From Adiantum capillus-veneris (lineage: Eukaryota > Streptophyta > Polypodiopsida > Polypodiales > Pteridaceae): a stretch of DNA of 64,000 nt. Both the position numbers and the translations under genes were made by a program. Location of the stretch: positions 94,031,840-94,095,839 of the forward strand of contig CM043971.1 in the NCBI GenBank assembly GCA_014529385.2, written 5' to 3'. The notes under the pieces were generated by a model, which searched no databases, had not been told where the DNA came from, and worked only from the letters and a program-made list of their open reading frames with translations. Positions 31,990 through 42,684 of this stretch are shown here, piece after piece; positions within the stretch are counted from its first letter, which is position 1, and each line of letters opens with the position of its first letter.

Positions 31990-34015
31990 CCATGTGATGT
32001 ATTATGTATGGGCTAAAACACTCGTCCTATGATAACCATTGTGTCTATTATAGAGATAGGTTACGTGTACCAAAGGATGCTAACCTAAGGAAGGGTATCT
32101 TGGTCGAGGCCCATGATAGTCCTACTTCAGAATGCCCAAGGTATGAAAAGACCTGCACCACTATGCACAAAAGCTTTTATTGGATTGAGAAAAAGGAAAT
32201 TGTTATACGCTATGTTCACCAATGCTTGACATGTCAAAGGATTAAGGCAAAGGGAATTAAACTCCCTAGTAAACTTTAACCACTAGATATTCTCCAAATG
32301 AAGTGGGATTGCATAAGTATGGACTTTGTCATTGGATTACCTATGGTCCAAGGAGGATAGAACTTACTTATGATGGCTGTGGACCTACTCACTAAGGTTG
32401 AATATCCCATTCTAGTCAAGATGACCTTCATCGCATTTGACATTGCACAAATATTTTCTAAGGAGATTTTCATATTGCATAGATTATCCAAACAAATTGT
32501 AATCGATTGGGACGTGAAGTTCATCTTAGTTTTTGGACCTCTCTCTTCAAGGTGATTAGAATGGAGTAAAAGTTTAGTACTACCTACCATCCCTATCACT
32601 TGGGCAAATGAAATGGGTTAATCAAATCATTAAAGATATTCTCAAAGCTTATTGTAGTAGGGAGCCTAAGAGATGGATTCAATTTTTACCTGGGGATTCA
32701 CTCTATATATAAAATGGACGCCACCTACGAGTAAACAACTTTGATAAAACCCCTATATACAACTCATATTAGGGAACATGACCCCCTTCTACAATTATAC
32801 GGCAATCAATGAAGAAAACTATCATACCCCTATCTTACATATAAAATTTAGGTCTCACATGATCTAACTAAGTAAAACTAGTCAAAGAGTGCGTAGCATA
32901 GTGACTGGCAATGTACTAAGAAACCACTTCTGCTAATAACTAGATGTACCCTCAATGTGTCTTAGTTTGACTTTCAATCTATGTGCCCGATCAACCTGCA
33001 TTTTGGCTACTCGTCTAATATTGACCCATCCAAAACTGATGTAAATAAACCCTTGACCGGCTCCAAATGAGTCCTTATCTATTATCGGCTTGATGCAAAA
33101 ATTGATGTGTGACTTGAAAAAAAACTTCCCCTAAATTCATCTGAGTTCTAGTGCACACCGGTGACCAATCGTTACAAGTAATCAACCCGGGTCAAGTCTC
33201 TCCTCCCCCCACCTACCATAAATATGATAACCCCCTCCCTTATTTTTAAGCTTGTGAGATAAATTATTGGGGGCCTACCCCTAACTTATACACTTATGTA
33301 ACTTTTTAAAAAAAACCCCTCCCTTGCATTTACGTGGTGCAATAAGTTTTCCATGGTAAATCCCCCGGGAGTAGAGTATGCTTACAATGCTCCACACCAT
33401 CAAAGCATTGTTATGACCCCATTTTGTGTCCTGTATGGTAAAAAAATGTTTGTCTCCACTGAACTTTTCAAATTCTCTCATCCAGTTTAAGCTTCTAAAA
33501 GGATGCTTGAAGAGATGGAAAACCAAAGTAAGGCCATTCAAAAGGATAGTCAAGTAACTCAACATCACCAAAAAGAAGTATGGTGATGATAAGAGATCCA
33601 AAAGACAAGATTTTTCTTTGAATTCACTCAAAGAGAAGAAGCTTATCACTAGGGAGGTACAAGAAGCTAACCCCACATTACTGTGTCCTTATGAATTCAT
33701 CAAGCTTATAGGTACTCGAGCTTACAATTTGAAGCTGTCAACTCATGTCAAAGTCCACGATGTATTCCATTTAAGCTTATTGAAACCCTATATTCTTAGT
33801 GAGGAGAAACTTCTTGATGATGAAAAAATTGTCATACCAACCCAAAACATCTTGGATCTCTAACCCCTCAAATTTTGGAATCTTGAGAGAAAGTTATTTG
33901 GAATAGAATTTTTAGAGAGAATACTATTCAATGGTAAGACATCCTGAGAAAGATGCAACATGGAAAGATGAAGAAACCTTAGAGAAGGACTGCCCTCACT
34001 TCTTCTCGAGATGAG
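31990..34015 (+). pseudogene. Second chromovirus pol relic: integrase and chromodomain
   Basis: 32004-32279 encodes the H2C2 zinc module (RKGILVEAHDSPTS..., CTTMHKSFYWIEKKEI, YVHQCLTCQRIKAKG). 32300-32690 has core pieces (SMDFVIGLPMVQGG, LLTKVEYPILVKMTF). After an insertion (32695-33363) the frame resumes with VEYAYNAPHHQS. 33618-33863 has the GPY-type module (IKLIGTRAYNLKLSTHVKVHDVFHLSLLKPY), and ~33900-34010 a chromodomain tail (HPEKDATWKDEETLEKDCPHF). Many stops occur. It is cut at ~34020 by the LTR of copia element 2. Confidence 0.78.
32695..33363. mobile_element. MITE-like insertion inside the integrase relic
   Basis: The 0.67-kb segment splits the integrase frame exactly between the FLP- and -VEYAYN segments. 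Its ends read GATTCAC and, inverted, GATTTAC. It is flanked by CCTGGG (32689-32694) and CCCGGG (33364-33369), a near-perfect 6-bp duplication. It carries no coding motif. The superfamily is uncertain. Confidence 0.45.
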
Positions 34016-34022
34016 GACATCT

Positions 34023-34219
34023 TGTAGGAAATGGCTATGGAGGATGCGGAGTGCAAGAGAGGGAAGGAGAGAAGGGGAAGGGCATGATGAGCATACACGG
34101 ATGTTTGGTGGATCCCTAGAGAGTATACACTCTCTTCTCCTTATTCTCATTATAACCAAGAATACAAAGTCAAGTGGGTAGACGCCCCACGAAGACCGGC
34201 CATTGGCCATTGACTAACA
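34023..34219 (-). repeat. 3' LTR of copia element 2 (candidate)
   Basis: On the minus strand it starts TGTTAGTCAATGG right after the polypurine tract and may end ...CATTTCCTACA at 34023. The start is firm; the end is inferred from the TG...CA rule and from the chromodomain relic ending just before. No second copy is in the window. Confidence 0.6.
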
Positions 34220-34231
34220 ATCTCCCACTTG
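34220..34231 (-). other. Polypurine tract of copia element 2
   Basis: On the minus strand CAAGTGGGAGAT followed by TG, the form common in plant copia elements. Confidence 0.85.
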
Positions 34232-34289
34232 AAGTCCAGCATGGCCCAAGTGGCTAAAGAATGTAGGGGCTATTATGTACAACTGTACA

Positions 34290-35103
34290 AAACGTGAAGC
34301 ATGATTGTAGCTTCACCCTACGCCCATCTCTCTATGCAATGTGCAAACCGCTCTGAGGCTAAGCTCTTTGTTAGAGAATCCATTGGGTTTTCATCCATGT
34401 GAACTTTGAATAACTCAATGCGTTTGCTAGCCAAAATATTATGTACCACATGATACTTGACCTCTATGTGTTTTGACTTGGAGTGAAATACAGGGTTCTT
34501 TGCCTAACACAATCGCACTCTAACTGTCTCAATGTAGCACTGGAGTTTGGTGTATACCAAGGTATCCCACTAGATGAGATAACCACATAGCTTCCTTACT
34601 GGAACTAGAAACTGCAACATACTCTACCTCAATGGTGGAAGACGAAGTGTAATTTTGGATACTTGATCTCCAAGAAACTGCCGCTCGGACAAACAAGAAA
34701 ACGTAGCCAGATATGGATCTCTTAGTGTCCACACAACCCACATACTCCAAATGAGTGTATCGAACTATGGATGCATCAATGTTCCCAAAGCGTAAGCACT
34801 TGCTAGCTGATCCCTTGATGTATCTCAAGATGTGCTTCACTGCTTCCCAATGCTTTCTGCTTGGATTTTCCATAAACCTACTGACCACTCCCACTACATA
34901 AAGAATGTCTAGCCGTGGACTAACCATGGAAAACATGAGACTGCTAGCTGACAAAGAATACGACACCTTTGCCATGTCTTCCTTTTCAACATCCAATTTG
35001 GGACAATCATGCTTGCTAAGTTTTTTGTATGCAGCCATTGGGTCCTACTCAATGCTTTCCCCCCTTTCATATTAAAACGTTGCAATACCTTGTGAATATA
35101 CAC
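34290..35103 (-). pseudogene. Copia 2 RNase H and RT tail
   Basis: 34529-35038 reads the copia RT-RNase H junction: MAKVSYSLSASSLMFSMVSPRLDILYVVGVVSRFM, HWEAVKHILRYIKGS, then RNase H pieces (HLEYVGCVDTKRSISGYVF, VSWRSSIQNYTSSSTIEVEYVAV). The usual Asp of the ADWAGD-like motif is altered. The C-terminal tail (LFKVHMDENPMDSLTK) is readable to ~34290 in another frame. Inactive. Confidence 0.82.
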
Positions 35104-35179
35104 TTCCTATGAAAGTTCAAGTATACCACGTTGCAATACCTTGTGAATATACTCTTCCTGTGAAAGTTCAAGTATACCA
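35078..35179. repeat. 51-bp in-frame tandem duplication in copia 2 RT
   Basis: Copies at 35078-35128 and 35129-35179, exactly 17 codons, encoding ILELSQEEYIHKVLQR twice. In the lower copy CAG has become TAG (minus strand, 35107-35109), ending the frame. Confidence 0.9.
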
Positions 35180-35924
35180 CGTTTGCGATCTCTCTTAATA
35201 CACATACCAAGAAAGAGATGTGCATCGCCCAAATCTTTCTTAGAAAACTGCTTGCTTAAGGCATCCTTGAGAAGTGCAATCTCATCTTTTGAATTCTCGG
35301 CTATGAGCATATCTCCACGCACAAAATTAGAATGATGAGGTAACCATCATTCAACGTCTTTGTGTACAAGCAATGATCCTCTTGGCTCCGTACGTAACCC
35401 TAGGGCTGAATGTACTTATCAAACTTGATGTACCATTGCCTTGAGCCTTTATTTAATCCATACAAAGCTTTCTTGAGTCTACACACCAGTTCTACCCATG
35501 TTGGCTTCTCAAGCTTTATTGCAAGACCTTCTGGTTGTTTCATGTAGACATTCTAGACCCTATGAATAAACGATGTCTTCACAGCCATTTGCATGAATTT
35601 CATGTCCTCGATGGCTGCTAGACCAAGCACAAGACGCAATGTAGTCATCTTGACCACGGGAGAAAATATTTCATCAAAATCCGCACCTTTCGTTTTCTTG
35701 AACCCTTTAGCAACCAATCTAGCCTTATACTTAGGCTCGGGATCATCTATGATATACTTCTTCTTGTACACCCATTTGCATGGAAATGCAAATGGTAATG
35801 CCTGTTTACCCGTAGGTAACTCTGTCAATTCCCAAGTTTCATTTGCTAAGTCCAAGTTATACTCAAATTGCATAGCCTCTTCCCACTTCACGCTATTGTC
35901 CATTTGAATGGCTCTTTGTAGCAA
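35107..35924 (-). pseudogene. Copia 2 reverse transcriptase
   Basis: 35553-35924 encodes the RT start: KWEEAMQFEYNLDLANETWELTELP, CKWVYKKKY, YKARLVAKGFKKTKGADFDEIFSPVVKMTTLRLVL. Broken frames follow, then KALYGLNKGSRQWYIKFD (~35440). The catalytic YVDD box is replaced by VRGD before MLIAENSKDE (about 35305-35325). 35107-35322 continues with FSKKDLGDAHLFLGM. The loss of the YVDD box, together with several stops, makes it dead. Confidence 0.85.
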
Positions 35925-36023
35925 GTGGCTTCATCGCAGCCAGTGACTAGCAAATAGTCCAATTATGGATAAAAACACTCAGGTGCATGAGATGTATGAG
36001 TAGATCTCTGATGTGTTTGACTG

Positions 36024-37182
36024 TTAGATTCTGCCCTCTCTGGAGAAACATGTGTGTGTACTAGTGGAACGTGCATCACTAGCACATCCAACATTTTGTG
36101 TAACTGGCGATGGGGAAACATCCTTAAATCGTACTCTATGATACTCAATGTCTTTCATTGGCTTTCTATGCATCTTAGACTTGTTGAATATCAATTGTGA
36201 GCTTCGTATATCCTTCTTAGATTTTGGGTGCCAGAGACGATATCCCATCTCTCCGTCCACACCATATCCAATGAAGATGAATTTGTGTGATTTGGGTTCC
36301 AGCTTTTGTCTAAGCTCTTTTGGAAGATGTGAGAATGCCTCACACCCAAATACACGTAATCTTTCATAATTGGACTCTTTGCCCATCCACATCTCCTACG
36401 GAACCTTCTACTTTAGTGGTGTACTAGGTAAACGATTGATCAAGTAACCATCCATCATAACAACTTCTCCCCAATATTCTTGAGGTAAGTTGGCCGTAGA
36501 CAACATATAAGTGACCTGTTCGTGAATAATTCTAATCATTATCTCAGCCACACCATTTTGGGCGTGTGTGTAAGGAGTAGTAAATTGTCTTCTAATGCCT
36601 CGTTTACTGCAAAGTCTTGAACTTGAAGGAGGTGTACTCGCCTCCCGTTGTCACTACGCAAAGATTGAAGCTTTCTACCCGATTGGTTCTCTACCAATGC
36701 TAAGAGCTTCTGAAAGACACTAAAGATGTCGCTCTTCTTCTTCAAGAGATAAATCCACACCTTTCTAGTAGAGTCATCTATGAATGTCAGGAAGTATAGA
36801 GACTTACTAGCATAGGTCCACACAAATCGCTATGAATGAGATCTGGAGGAGTCCCTAACTCCTTGTCCAAAGGCGCTGATGTCAACCTAGTTTGTTTGCC
36901 ATACATACAATGCTCATGTAAAGAGAAGTTAGAGTAATCTAACAAAGGGATATAACCAGAAAGCTGCAATACTTTCATTCCCTTTTGACTCATATGTCCT
37001 AGTCGGCTATGCCACAACTCTGTAGATGGCAGCTCGGCTATACGAATATAATTCTCTTTCATAGAAGAGACATAAAGTGAGTACAAGGAGCGAGATTTTT
37101 GGCCTTTAAGAATGACCAAATTTCCCTCCTTGATAATCCAAGAACCATGAGAAAATATGGTAGTGTAACCCAAATCATCCAA
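36024..37182 (-). pseudogene. Copia 2 integrase and GAG-pre-integrase
   Basis: 36787-37182 has the pre-integrase zinc module (ELWHSRLGHMSQKGMKVLQL, HEHCMYGKQTRLTS) and the start of the core (DLIHSDLCGPM, first catalytic Asp present). 36539-36823 gives FLTFIDDSTRKVWIYLLKKKSD and SLRSDNGRRVH (second Asp). 36024-36392 gives ESNYERLRVFGCEAFSHLP. Frame breaks lie at about 36800, 36620 and 36400, and the catalytic Glu region is damaged. To ~35925 the linker to RT is low complexity. Confidence 0.83.
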
Positions 37183-37590
37183 CTATCCAATTGGAATCAA
37201 ACTCTTTGTCAATTTGGGTACATGCCTGGCATTATGCAGCATAAACTCGATGCCATTATGCATAGAAAACTTGATGCTACCCACACCACATATATCAAGG
37301 TTATAAGAGTTGCCTAGCTTCACTGTGCCATGCGTGGTAGTGTATGTAGAAAACAACTCCTTGTGAGGAGTCACATGAAAGCTAGCACCTCAGTCCACAA
37401 TCCAATTCTACGCATAACACTTGTCAAGAGCTAAAAATGCATCATGACTCAAATCCGATGTGAAAATCAACACATCATTTGGCACATCAGAAACTGTCTC
37501 AATGACTGGAGACTCAACCACATTAATTTCTTCAAGTTTCATGCTGCTTTTGGGTTTGTCAAACTTTGCTTTCTCTTTGCCCTTATCACG
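37183..37590 (-). pseudogene. Copia 2 protease region
   Basis: The frame 37183-37374 carries HKELFSTYTTTHGTVKLGNSYNLDICGVGSIKF and LHNARHVPKLTKSLIPIG, the stretch after the copia protease active site. The D-S-G region near 37385-37410 is broken by a stop. The remainder up to the zinc knuckle is a Lys/Glu-rich linker. Confidence 0.7.
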
Positions 37591-38275
37591 CTACATTTTG
37601 CGGTAATCTTTCTTCAAGTGTCTCTTTTTATGGCAGTAGTAATACTCAACATTTCTCATGCCTTTGCCAGGACTCTTGCTACGACCCTGTCTTCGATTCT
37701 GAGAACGACCGCTGTTGTGACCACACTGCCTTTGCCTGTCATGACTGCCACTAGCCACATATGCATCACCAATGACCATGCCCACTCGCATCAAGAGATT
37801 GACATCTAATATCCTCAATGATCAACGACTTGTGACATCATTGAACACTAACTTTCTATTCATAGTTGAATTGCTAATGGCTGTGCAAAATATGTCCCAT
37901 GAAGAGGGTAGATATCATAACAGGAAAATAGACTTGAGTTCGTCGTCAAAGTCACTACAGCCTTGAGATGTCAACTAACTGAACAAGAAGCTGAACTCAT
38001 TTAAGTGTCGAGAAGTTGTTCTACCTTCTTTCATGTTGAGCTTCATAAGCTTTTTCATAAGAAAAACTTTGTTGGATGCACTTTTTCTCTCCCATGTTGA
38101 ACATAAACTATCCCATAGAGTCTTGGTTGTTGTCTTCCCTATGATACTGAAGAACATTGACTCGACTAGATGTAGATGTAACGTAGCCATGGCTTTTGCA
38201 TCCAAAAGCTCTAATTGAGCCTACGTATAGCCATCACGCTCTGCATGCTGGTGCAACCAAAGTGTGTCGACCCTA
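37591..38275 (-). pseudogene. Copia 2 gag with degenerate zinc knuckle
   Basis: From the top it reads AQLELLDAKAMATLHLHLVESMFFSI and KTLWDSLCSTWERKSASNKVFLMKKLMKLNM, typical UBN2/gag of copia. Then comes a basic Gly/Arg/Ser-rich region ending YYYCHKKRHLKKDYRK. The knuckle should be C-x2-C-x4-H-x4-C; the first and last Cys read as Tyr. An in-frame TAG lies near 38223. The first ~60 gag codons are not found above 38275. Confidence 0.8.
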
Positions 38276-40232
38276 ACAGAGAGCACATGTAGTGATATGT
38301 ATGCTTACAGATGCATAGCAGAGCTAGAGTAGATGGAAAGAAATTGGGCATGCAAGTGGCAACAGAGATGTATGCTTTGTGTGGTTTTCTAGGCCAAAAG
38401 GGCTCCAAATAGGGCCTGATAGGGTGGCAGATGAAGGGTGATCAAAGTGCTATTTTTTTTGCCCTAGTATGTAGAGCTTGAAGTGCTGAAGGAACAGGTC
38501 TAGACGGCTTGTCAAATGGAGCCATAGGGTGCAAGATACGAGGCTTTGAAGTCGGGGTTGGTTGCAGATTTGAGACGGATAGGTCAACAGATGCCAGGTG
38601 ATCCAAGCCAGTTTGGAGCAATGGGCTTGTAGATCTCAATTTATGGAGCCTACTGGTCTTTTCAGATCGGCAATCTGAGTCTTGGATGCCAAGATATTAA
38701 CAATCGAGGTTTTGCCAGGAGTCGGGTTGGTGCCAGTTTTTCCATGTCAGGAAATGTGTAATCTGGTGTTTTTTGAAGCTCAATGAGGTTCTAGGATGTG
38801 GTTGCATGGTGCGAAGTCAGCAGGAAGTGATTGTGCATCAATCGAGCATTTGATTGACAAGATACCAAAAAAGAAAGTTGGTGGTATTTGTAAACAGCAT
38901 AGGGCCATATAATTTTTTTGAGTCTTTGCTACACGGATTGGAGCATCAGGGGAAGTCAAAAGGTGTCAGGGTTCAGGCATGCTCAAGCCGGGAACCAAGA
39001 CCTCCACCAGGATTTGACGGCCCGATCATTGGATCAATGAGCACCCAATTGCAGACAGGAGAAGCCAAGGGAAAAAAAGGGGATTAATTTTTTTGTTTAT
39101 CTTAAAATTCATGGAGGTTTGGAGGGCCTTGGGAGGAGCTATCAACAGGGAGGCACCACGTGGTGGGCATAAAACCCGCATACGGTCACCCTCGAGCATT
39201 TTCTGGGATACATATACTGCAGGCTGCTCCCCTAAGGGGCATAAGCAAAGGCATGGAGCTTGGAACCTTGTTGGCTATTGCGTGTGCGCTGTCGGTGTTA
39301 CATTGGTGGTGCAATGGGCGTCCGCTGGCGGCGCTGCTCGCGTGGTGTAGGTGATGATGTGGGAGGTCAATGGGGGACCGGGGCGCACACAAATCTTTTG
39401 AAAGCAAGGTCAGGGTGCACCGACGGCACCGTCGGTGCACCGCTTGAAGAGGGAGTACACATGCAAGGTGTGGGGCTCAAGGCAAGTGCACGGGGGATGC
39501 TTCACATGCAAAAAAGGAGGCTAAAGTTAAGTGAAGGGTCCAAAAATAGAAGGGGGAGGCCACACATGCCCATAGGGCCCTTTTTTGGCAGTTTTCAAAG
39601 AGAGATCTTGGAGAGTGGAGGAAGGAGAAGAGCAACGGTTTTTTTTGCTCAAGGACAACTCTCGGCTTGATGAAAGAGGGTTTTGAAGCTCTCAAGGCAG
39701 AAGAAAGGCTAGAGCGAGGGTGACATCATAGAGGTTTTTGCTGTTGTGCTCTTAGCAAGGAGAGTTATACAAAAGGTAAAGCCGTAGTTGTAGTTTTTTT
39801 CCCTTGGTTGCTCGTCGGTCTGGGAGATGACCCAGCCGTGTGATAGCAGGGGATTCTTGGAGTTGTAGTAGCTTTTTTTTCATCAATTGATGGAAGCCAT
39901 AGCCGAGTTTAGTGTTATCTCTTCCCACCTATTTCCCCCTTCTCGTCTTTGCTCTATCCTTACTATGTGGTGCCGGTTTGAGAAGTGTGTGCCTCTTCGA
40001 ACCTGTGGTGTGAGTGAGAGAGAAAGAGAGAGTGGTTTGCGTTGTGTGGCAGATGGCAGCAAGCTAGGTTAGTTCAAATGTTGTGTGTGCATGGTCGTGT
40101 GCAAGGTTTGTGGACAAATTGTTGAGTTTCAAAGGTGAACTTGAGTGGATCAGGGTGCAGTGGCTATCTTGGGCTATAGAGAGGCTTGCTGTTTTGTGCT
40201 GGGTGTGTTCCCCTTTCCCTCCATTGATCTTC
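38276..40232 (+). mobile_element. Probable 5' LTR/leader of the dual-RNase-H gypsy relic
   Basis: No coding motif is visible. The right end (GGGCTATAGAGAGGC..., GTGCTGG..., CCTCCA) resembles the LTR end before the primer site at 20110 and lies just before the primer site at 40233. A start near TGTGTCGACCC (~38267-38276) is guessed from where copia 2 gag stops. No second LTR copy is in the window because this element's 3' part is cut off at 42684. Confidence 0.4.
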
Positions 40233-40250
40233 TGGTGCCCCCACGGAGGA
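40233..40250 (+). other. Candidate primer binding site of the gypsy relic
   Basis: TGGTGCCCCCACGGAGGA, identical over 18 bases to 53958-53975 in the nested element. Confidence 0.65.
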
Positions 40251-40329
40251 GCATCTGATTGCACTTTTGATTTGATTAAAGAAGCTTTTTTCATCAAGGA
40301 AAGCTGGAAGCAAGCAGTTTTGGTCCAAT

Positions 40330-40822
40330 TTTCACCAGAGAAGAAGATCCGGAGGAGTGGATGGCCGACTTTGAGCTATATATGCTGTCATTGCATATGC
40401 ATACGAAGGATAACAAGATGCAGACGATTCCACTGCTGATGTGAGGAAGGGCTTTGGAGGGTGCACCGAGATTTATTGGCCAGCATTGTAGAGTCAGTTT
40501 CTACACAACTTTCAAAAAGAGATATCTCCTGTTGATCTAGATGCAAAATTGAAAATTTTGAAGTAGGATGTGAATTGTGGTTTTTCTCGCCTGTTTTGAA
40601 GAGCATTGGAGGGATTTTGTAGTTTCCATGTAGTTGGCAGGTGGTGGTGAGTACTTCAAGTTAGAGAAGTTCATGGCATGTTTGCATCCCAAGGTTCAAG
40701 AAAAGGTGGATTTTGAAAGCCCAAAAAATTACAATGGGGCTGTTGTTATTGCACGGGCCAAAAGCAAGAAAATAAAAAAGAAAATCGAGCAAGGTGCATT
40801 GGGGTACAAGTTGACGGTTTAG
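40330..40822 (+). pseudogene. Gypsy gag relic
   Basis: The N-terminal piece (~40335-40440) reads EEDPEEWMADFELYMLSLHM, then a TGA. 40634-40822 reads YFKLEKFMACLHPKVQEKVDFESPK and VVIARAKSKKIKKKIEQG. The same gag family occurs at 19216-19700 (minus). Several stops lie between the pieces. The frame ends just before RT sequence begins, showing an internal deletion of the zinc knuckle, protease and RT fingers at about 40805-40830. Confidence 0.75.
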
Positions 40823-40823
40823 A

Positions 40824-41225
40824 TTGGTGAATGCATATGCGACGTTTCAGGATTGGATGAATAGGGTCTTCGGGCCATATTTGGGTAAGTTTATCACAAT
40901 TTTTATGGATGATATTGGTTGCTATAGTTCCAGGGTGGAGCACTTGTCCAAGTTAAAGTTGTGTTTCCAAATACTAGATGAAGAAGGAGGGCAATTGAAC
41001 CCGCAGAAGTGAAAATTGGCACAGCCACGGGCTCATTTTTTGGGCCATGTGGTCTCACAGAATGGTATTGAAGCGGATCTTGAAAAAGTGAAGGCTTTAA
41101 TTTTGATGGAGCCTCCCACCGATGCGACAAGTTTGGATTCTTTTATGCACAAACTCAAGTATTTGGCTAGGTTCTTCTGGATACTCTCCCAATATGTGTA
41201 CCCCCTTCAAAAGTTGAGCCATTAG
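40824..41225 (+). pseudogene. Gypsy RT palm and thumb (5' part deleted)
   Basis: It starts within the [11 protein letters not shown] motif (here NAYATFQDWMNRVFG) and continues through FITIFMDDIGCYSS, where the FMDD box stands for YxDD, and LNPQK. After a TGA come the thumb motifs HFLGHVVSQNGIEADLEKVKAL and MEPPTDATSLDSFMHKLKYLARF. The domain order then runs into RNase H without a gap. Confidence 0.82.
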
Positions 41226-41756
41226 GTTCATGGTTTTTGATGGACTAAAGATGCACAGGTAGCCTTTGATAAGGTGAAGGAGATATTGTGTCAGTTGCCT
41301 ACGTTGTGTCCTCCTAACAATGAGGATGCTTTTTATGCGGCCATGATTGTGGGTACGGTTGCTATAGGTGCAGTATTGATGCAAAAGGTAGGTATGTGCT
41401 ACAAACCAGTCTATTTTGATATCTGAGTGATTAGCCTAGGGGAGAGATCATATACGGAGGTTGAACAGTGGGTGATGACCTTGGTCTTTACTTGCCGCAA
41501 GTTTAAAGTGCATTTAATCATGCAAAAGTTTTATGTGCTCACATCTAACAATATGTTGCCTGAAGTGGTGCTTCATCTACAACCACGGAGAAGAATAAGG
41601 AAGTGGGTACTGGAATTGCAAGAATTTGAGTTCGAATTTAAAATTGATCATACAAGTAGGTCTCATTTGGCGGATATCTTGGTCAACAAGAATGCGGACC
41701 TACCCATCTATCCGAGGGTGGTAAAAGAGGATGTTGTAGAGGAACCAAATTTATAG
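41226..41756 (+). pseudogene. First RNase H of the gypsy relic, catalytically degenerate
   Basis: The segment reads AAMIVGTVAIGAVLMQ where an active RNase H has DASxxxxGAVL, so the first Asp is absent. It continues with ERSYTEVEQWVMTLVFTCRKFKVHL and RIRKWVLELQEFEFEFKIDH. A TGA (~41425) splits it. In dual-RNase-H Tat elements the first RNase H is known to be degenerate and acts as a spacer; the sequence here fits that. Confidence 0.75.
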
Positions 41757-42150
41757 GAAGCTTTTACCATGTGGTTTGATGGCACCTATAGAAGAGTTGT
41801 GCGGGAATCAGGAGGTAGTGTGGTCATTCAAGATCCCCGTGGTGAGGTAATTTTTTCCAAGGCCTATGATTTGAGGGTGTTCACACGAATAATGAAGCAG
41901 AATACCTAACACTTCACTTGGGGCTCAAGCAATGTGTCAAGTTTGGCATCTCCCGGTTTGTAGTTAAAGGTGATGCCCTCTTAGTTATAAAGCATCTTTT
42001 GGGACAGTGGCAGGTAAAAAGAGATTCTCTCAAAAATTGACTTTTTCCATAAAGAAGTTGTTAAAGTTCTTTGAAGGAGTGCAGTTCAAGCATGTCAAGA
42101 GAGAACAGAATCAAGAAGCGGATCGATTAGCTACTAGCAGTCGAGTGCAA
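41757..42150 (+). pseudogene. Second (archaeal-type) RNase H of the gypsy relic
   Basis: Across frames it reads FTMWFDGTYRR, GGSVVIQDPRGEVIF, TNNEAEYLTLHLGLKQCVKFGI, VVKGDALLVIKHLLGQW and VKREQNQEADRLA. The D, E, D, D catalytic positions are all visible. A frameshift lies near 41880 and another near 42007. A second RNase H after the first is the hallmark of the plant Tat lineage. Confidence 0.8.
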
Positions 42151-42684
42151 ACTCAAGTATCAAGTCTATATGTGGCACCGGCTACCTATGCAGGTAGGGA
42201 AACTCTCAAGGAGGTTGATGATTTTTTGAGTACGTGTCAATTTTTGGAGGGGTTGTCAAAGATGCAAAAGAGAAGATTTGTTCAAAAGGCACGGAAATTC
42301 ACTCTTGTGGGAGAAGATTTGATGACCTACGGAAGAGACAGAGTGTTGAGAAGAGTTCTTTACAGGGGAGAAATCAGCATGATATTGGAATAGTGTCACG
42401 AGGAAAGCGGTCATCAGGGTAAGGATTAGGTTTTGTTTTTCATTTTAAGGGTTGGTTTTTGGTGGCCTTCAATTGTGCGAGATGTGCACTACTGGGGCAA
42501 GACATGCCATCTGTGCCAAATGACTAGTGAAAGGAGACTAGTAGCTGAACTACAAGGGGCTATCATAGCTCAGGATGCGTTTGAAAAGTGGGGATTCGAT
42601 GCCATCGGTCCATTGCCCAAATTTGCAGGTGGTAAGAAATACATGGTGGTGGCCATTGATTATCTTACCAGGTGGGTTGAAGCA
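42151..42684 (+). pseudogene. Gypsy relic integrase N-terminus, cut by insertion
   Basis: 42007-42393 ends with the spacer (EGLSKMQKRRFVQKARKFTLVGEDLMTYG...RVL). 42433-42702 gives the zinc end (VGFWWPSIVRDVHYWGKTCHLCQ) and core start (FEKWGFDAIGPLPKFAGGKKYMVVAIDYLTRWVEA), with the first catalytic Asp (FDAIGP) in place. The homology stops at 42684, exactly where the LTR of the next element begins. Confidence 0.82.

Larger units (their letters stand above)
34023..38275 (-). mobile_element. Ty1/copia retrotransposon 2, 5' end missing
   Basis: This minus-strand element has a 3' LTR and polypurine tract at low coordinates, then RNase H, RT, integrase, protease and gag going up. Gag becomes unreadable near 38275 and no 5' LTR or primer site follows. 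Instead, sequence probably belonging to the LTR of a plus-strand gypsy relic begins, so copia 2 was likely split by it. All coding modules contain stops or frameshifts. Confidence 0.82.

Noticed and set aside
39260-39670. 136-codon plus-strand frame in the probable gypsy LTR
   Set aside because: Gly/Arg-rich with no motif, in a region better explained as LTR, and no second copy for comparison.
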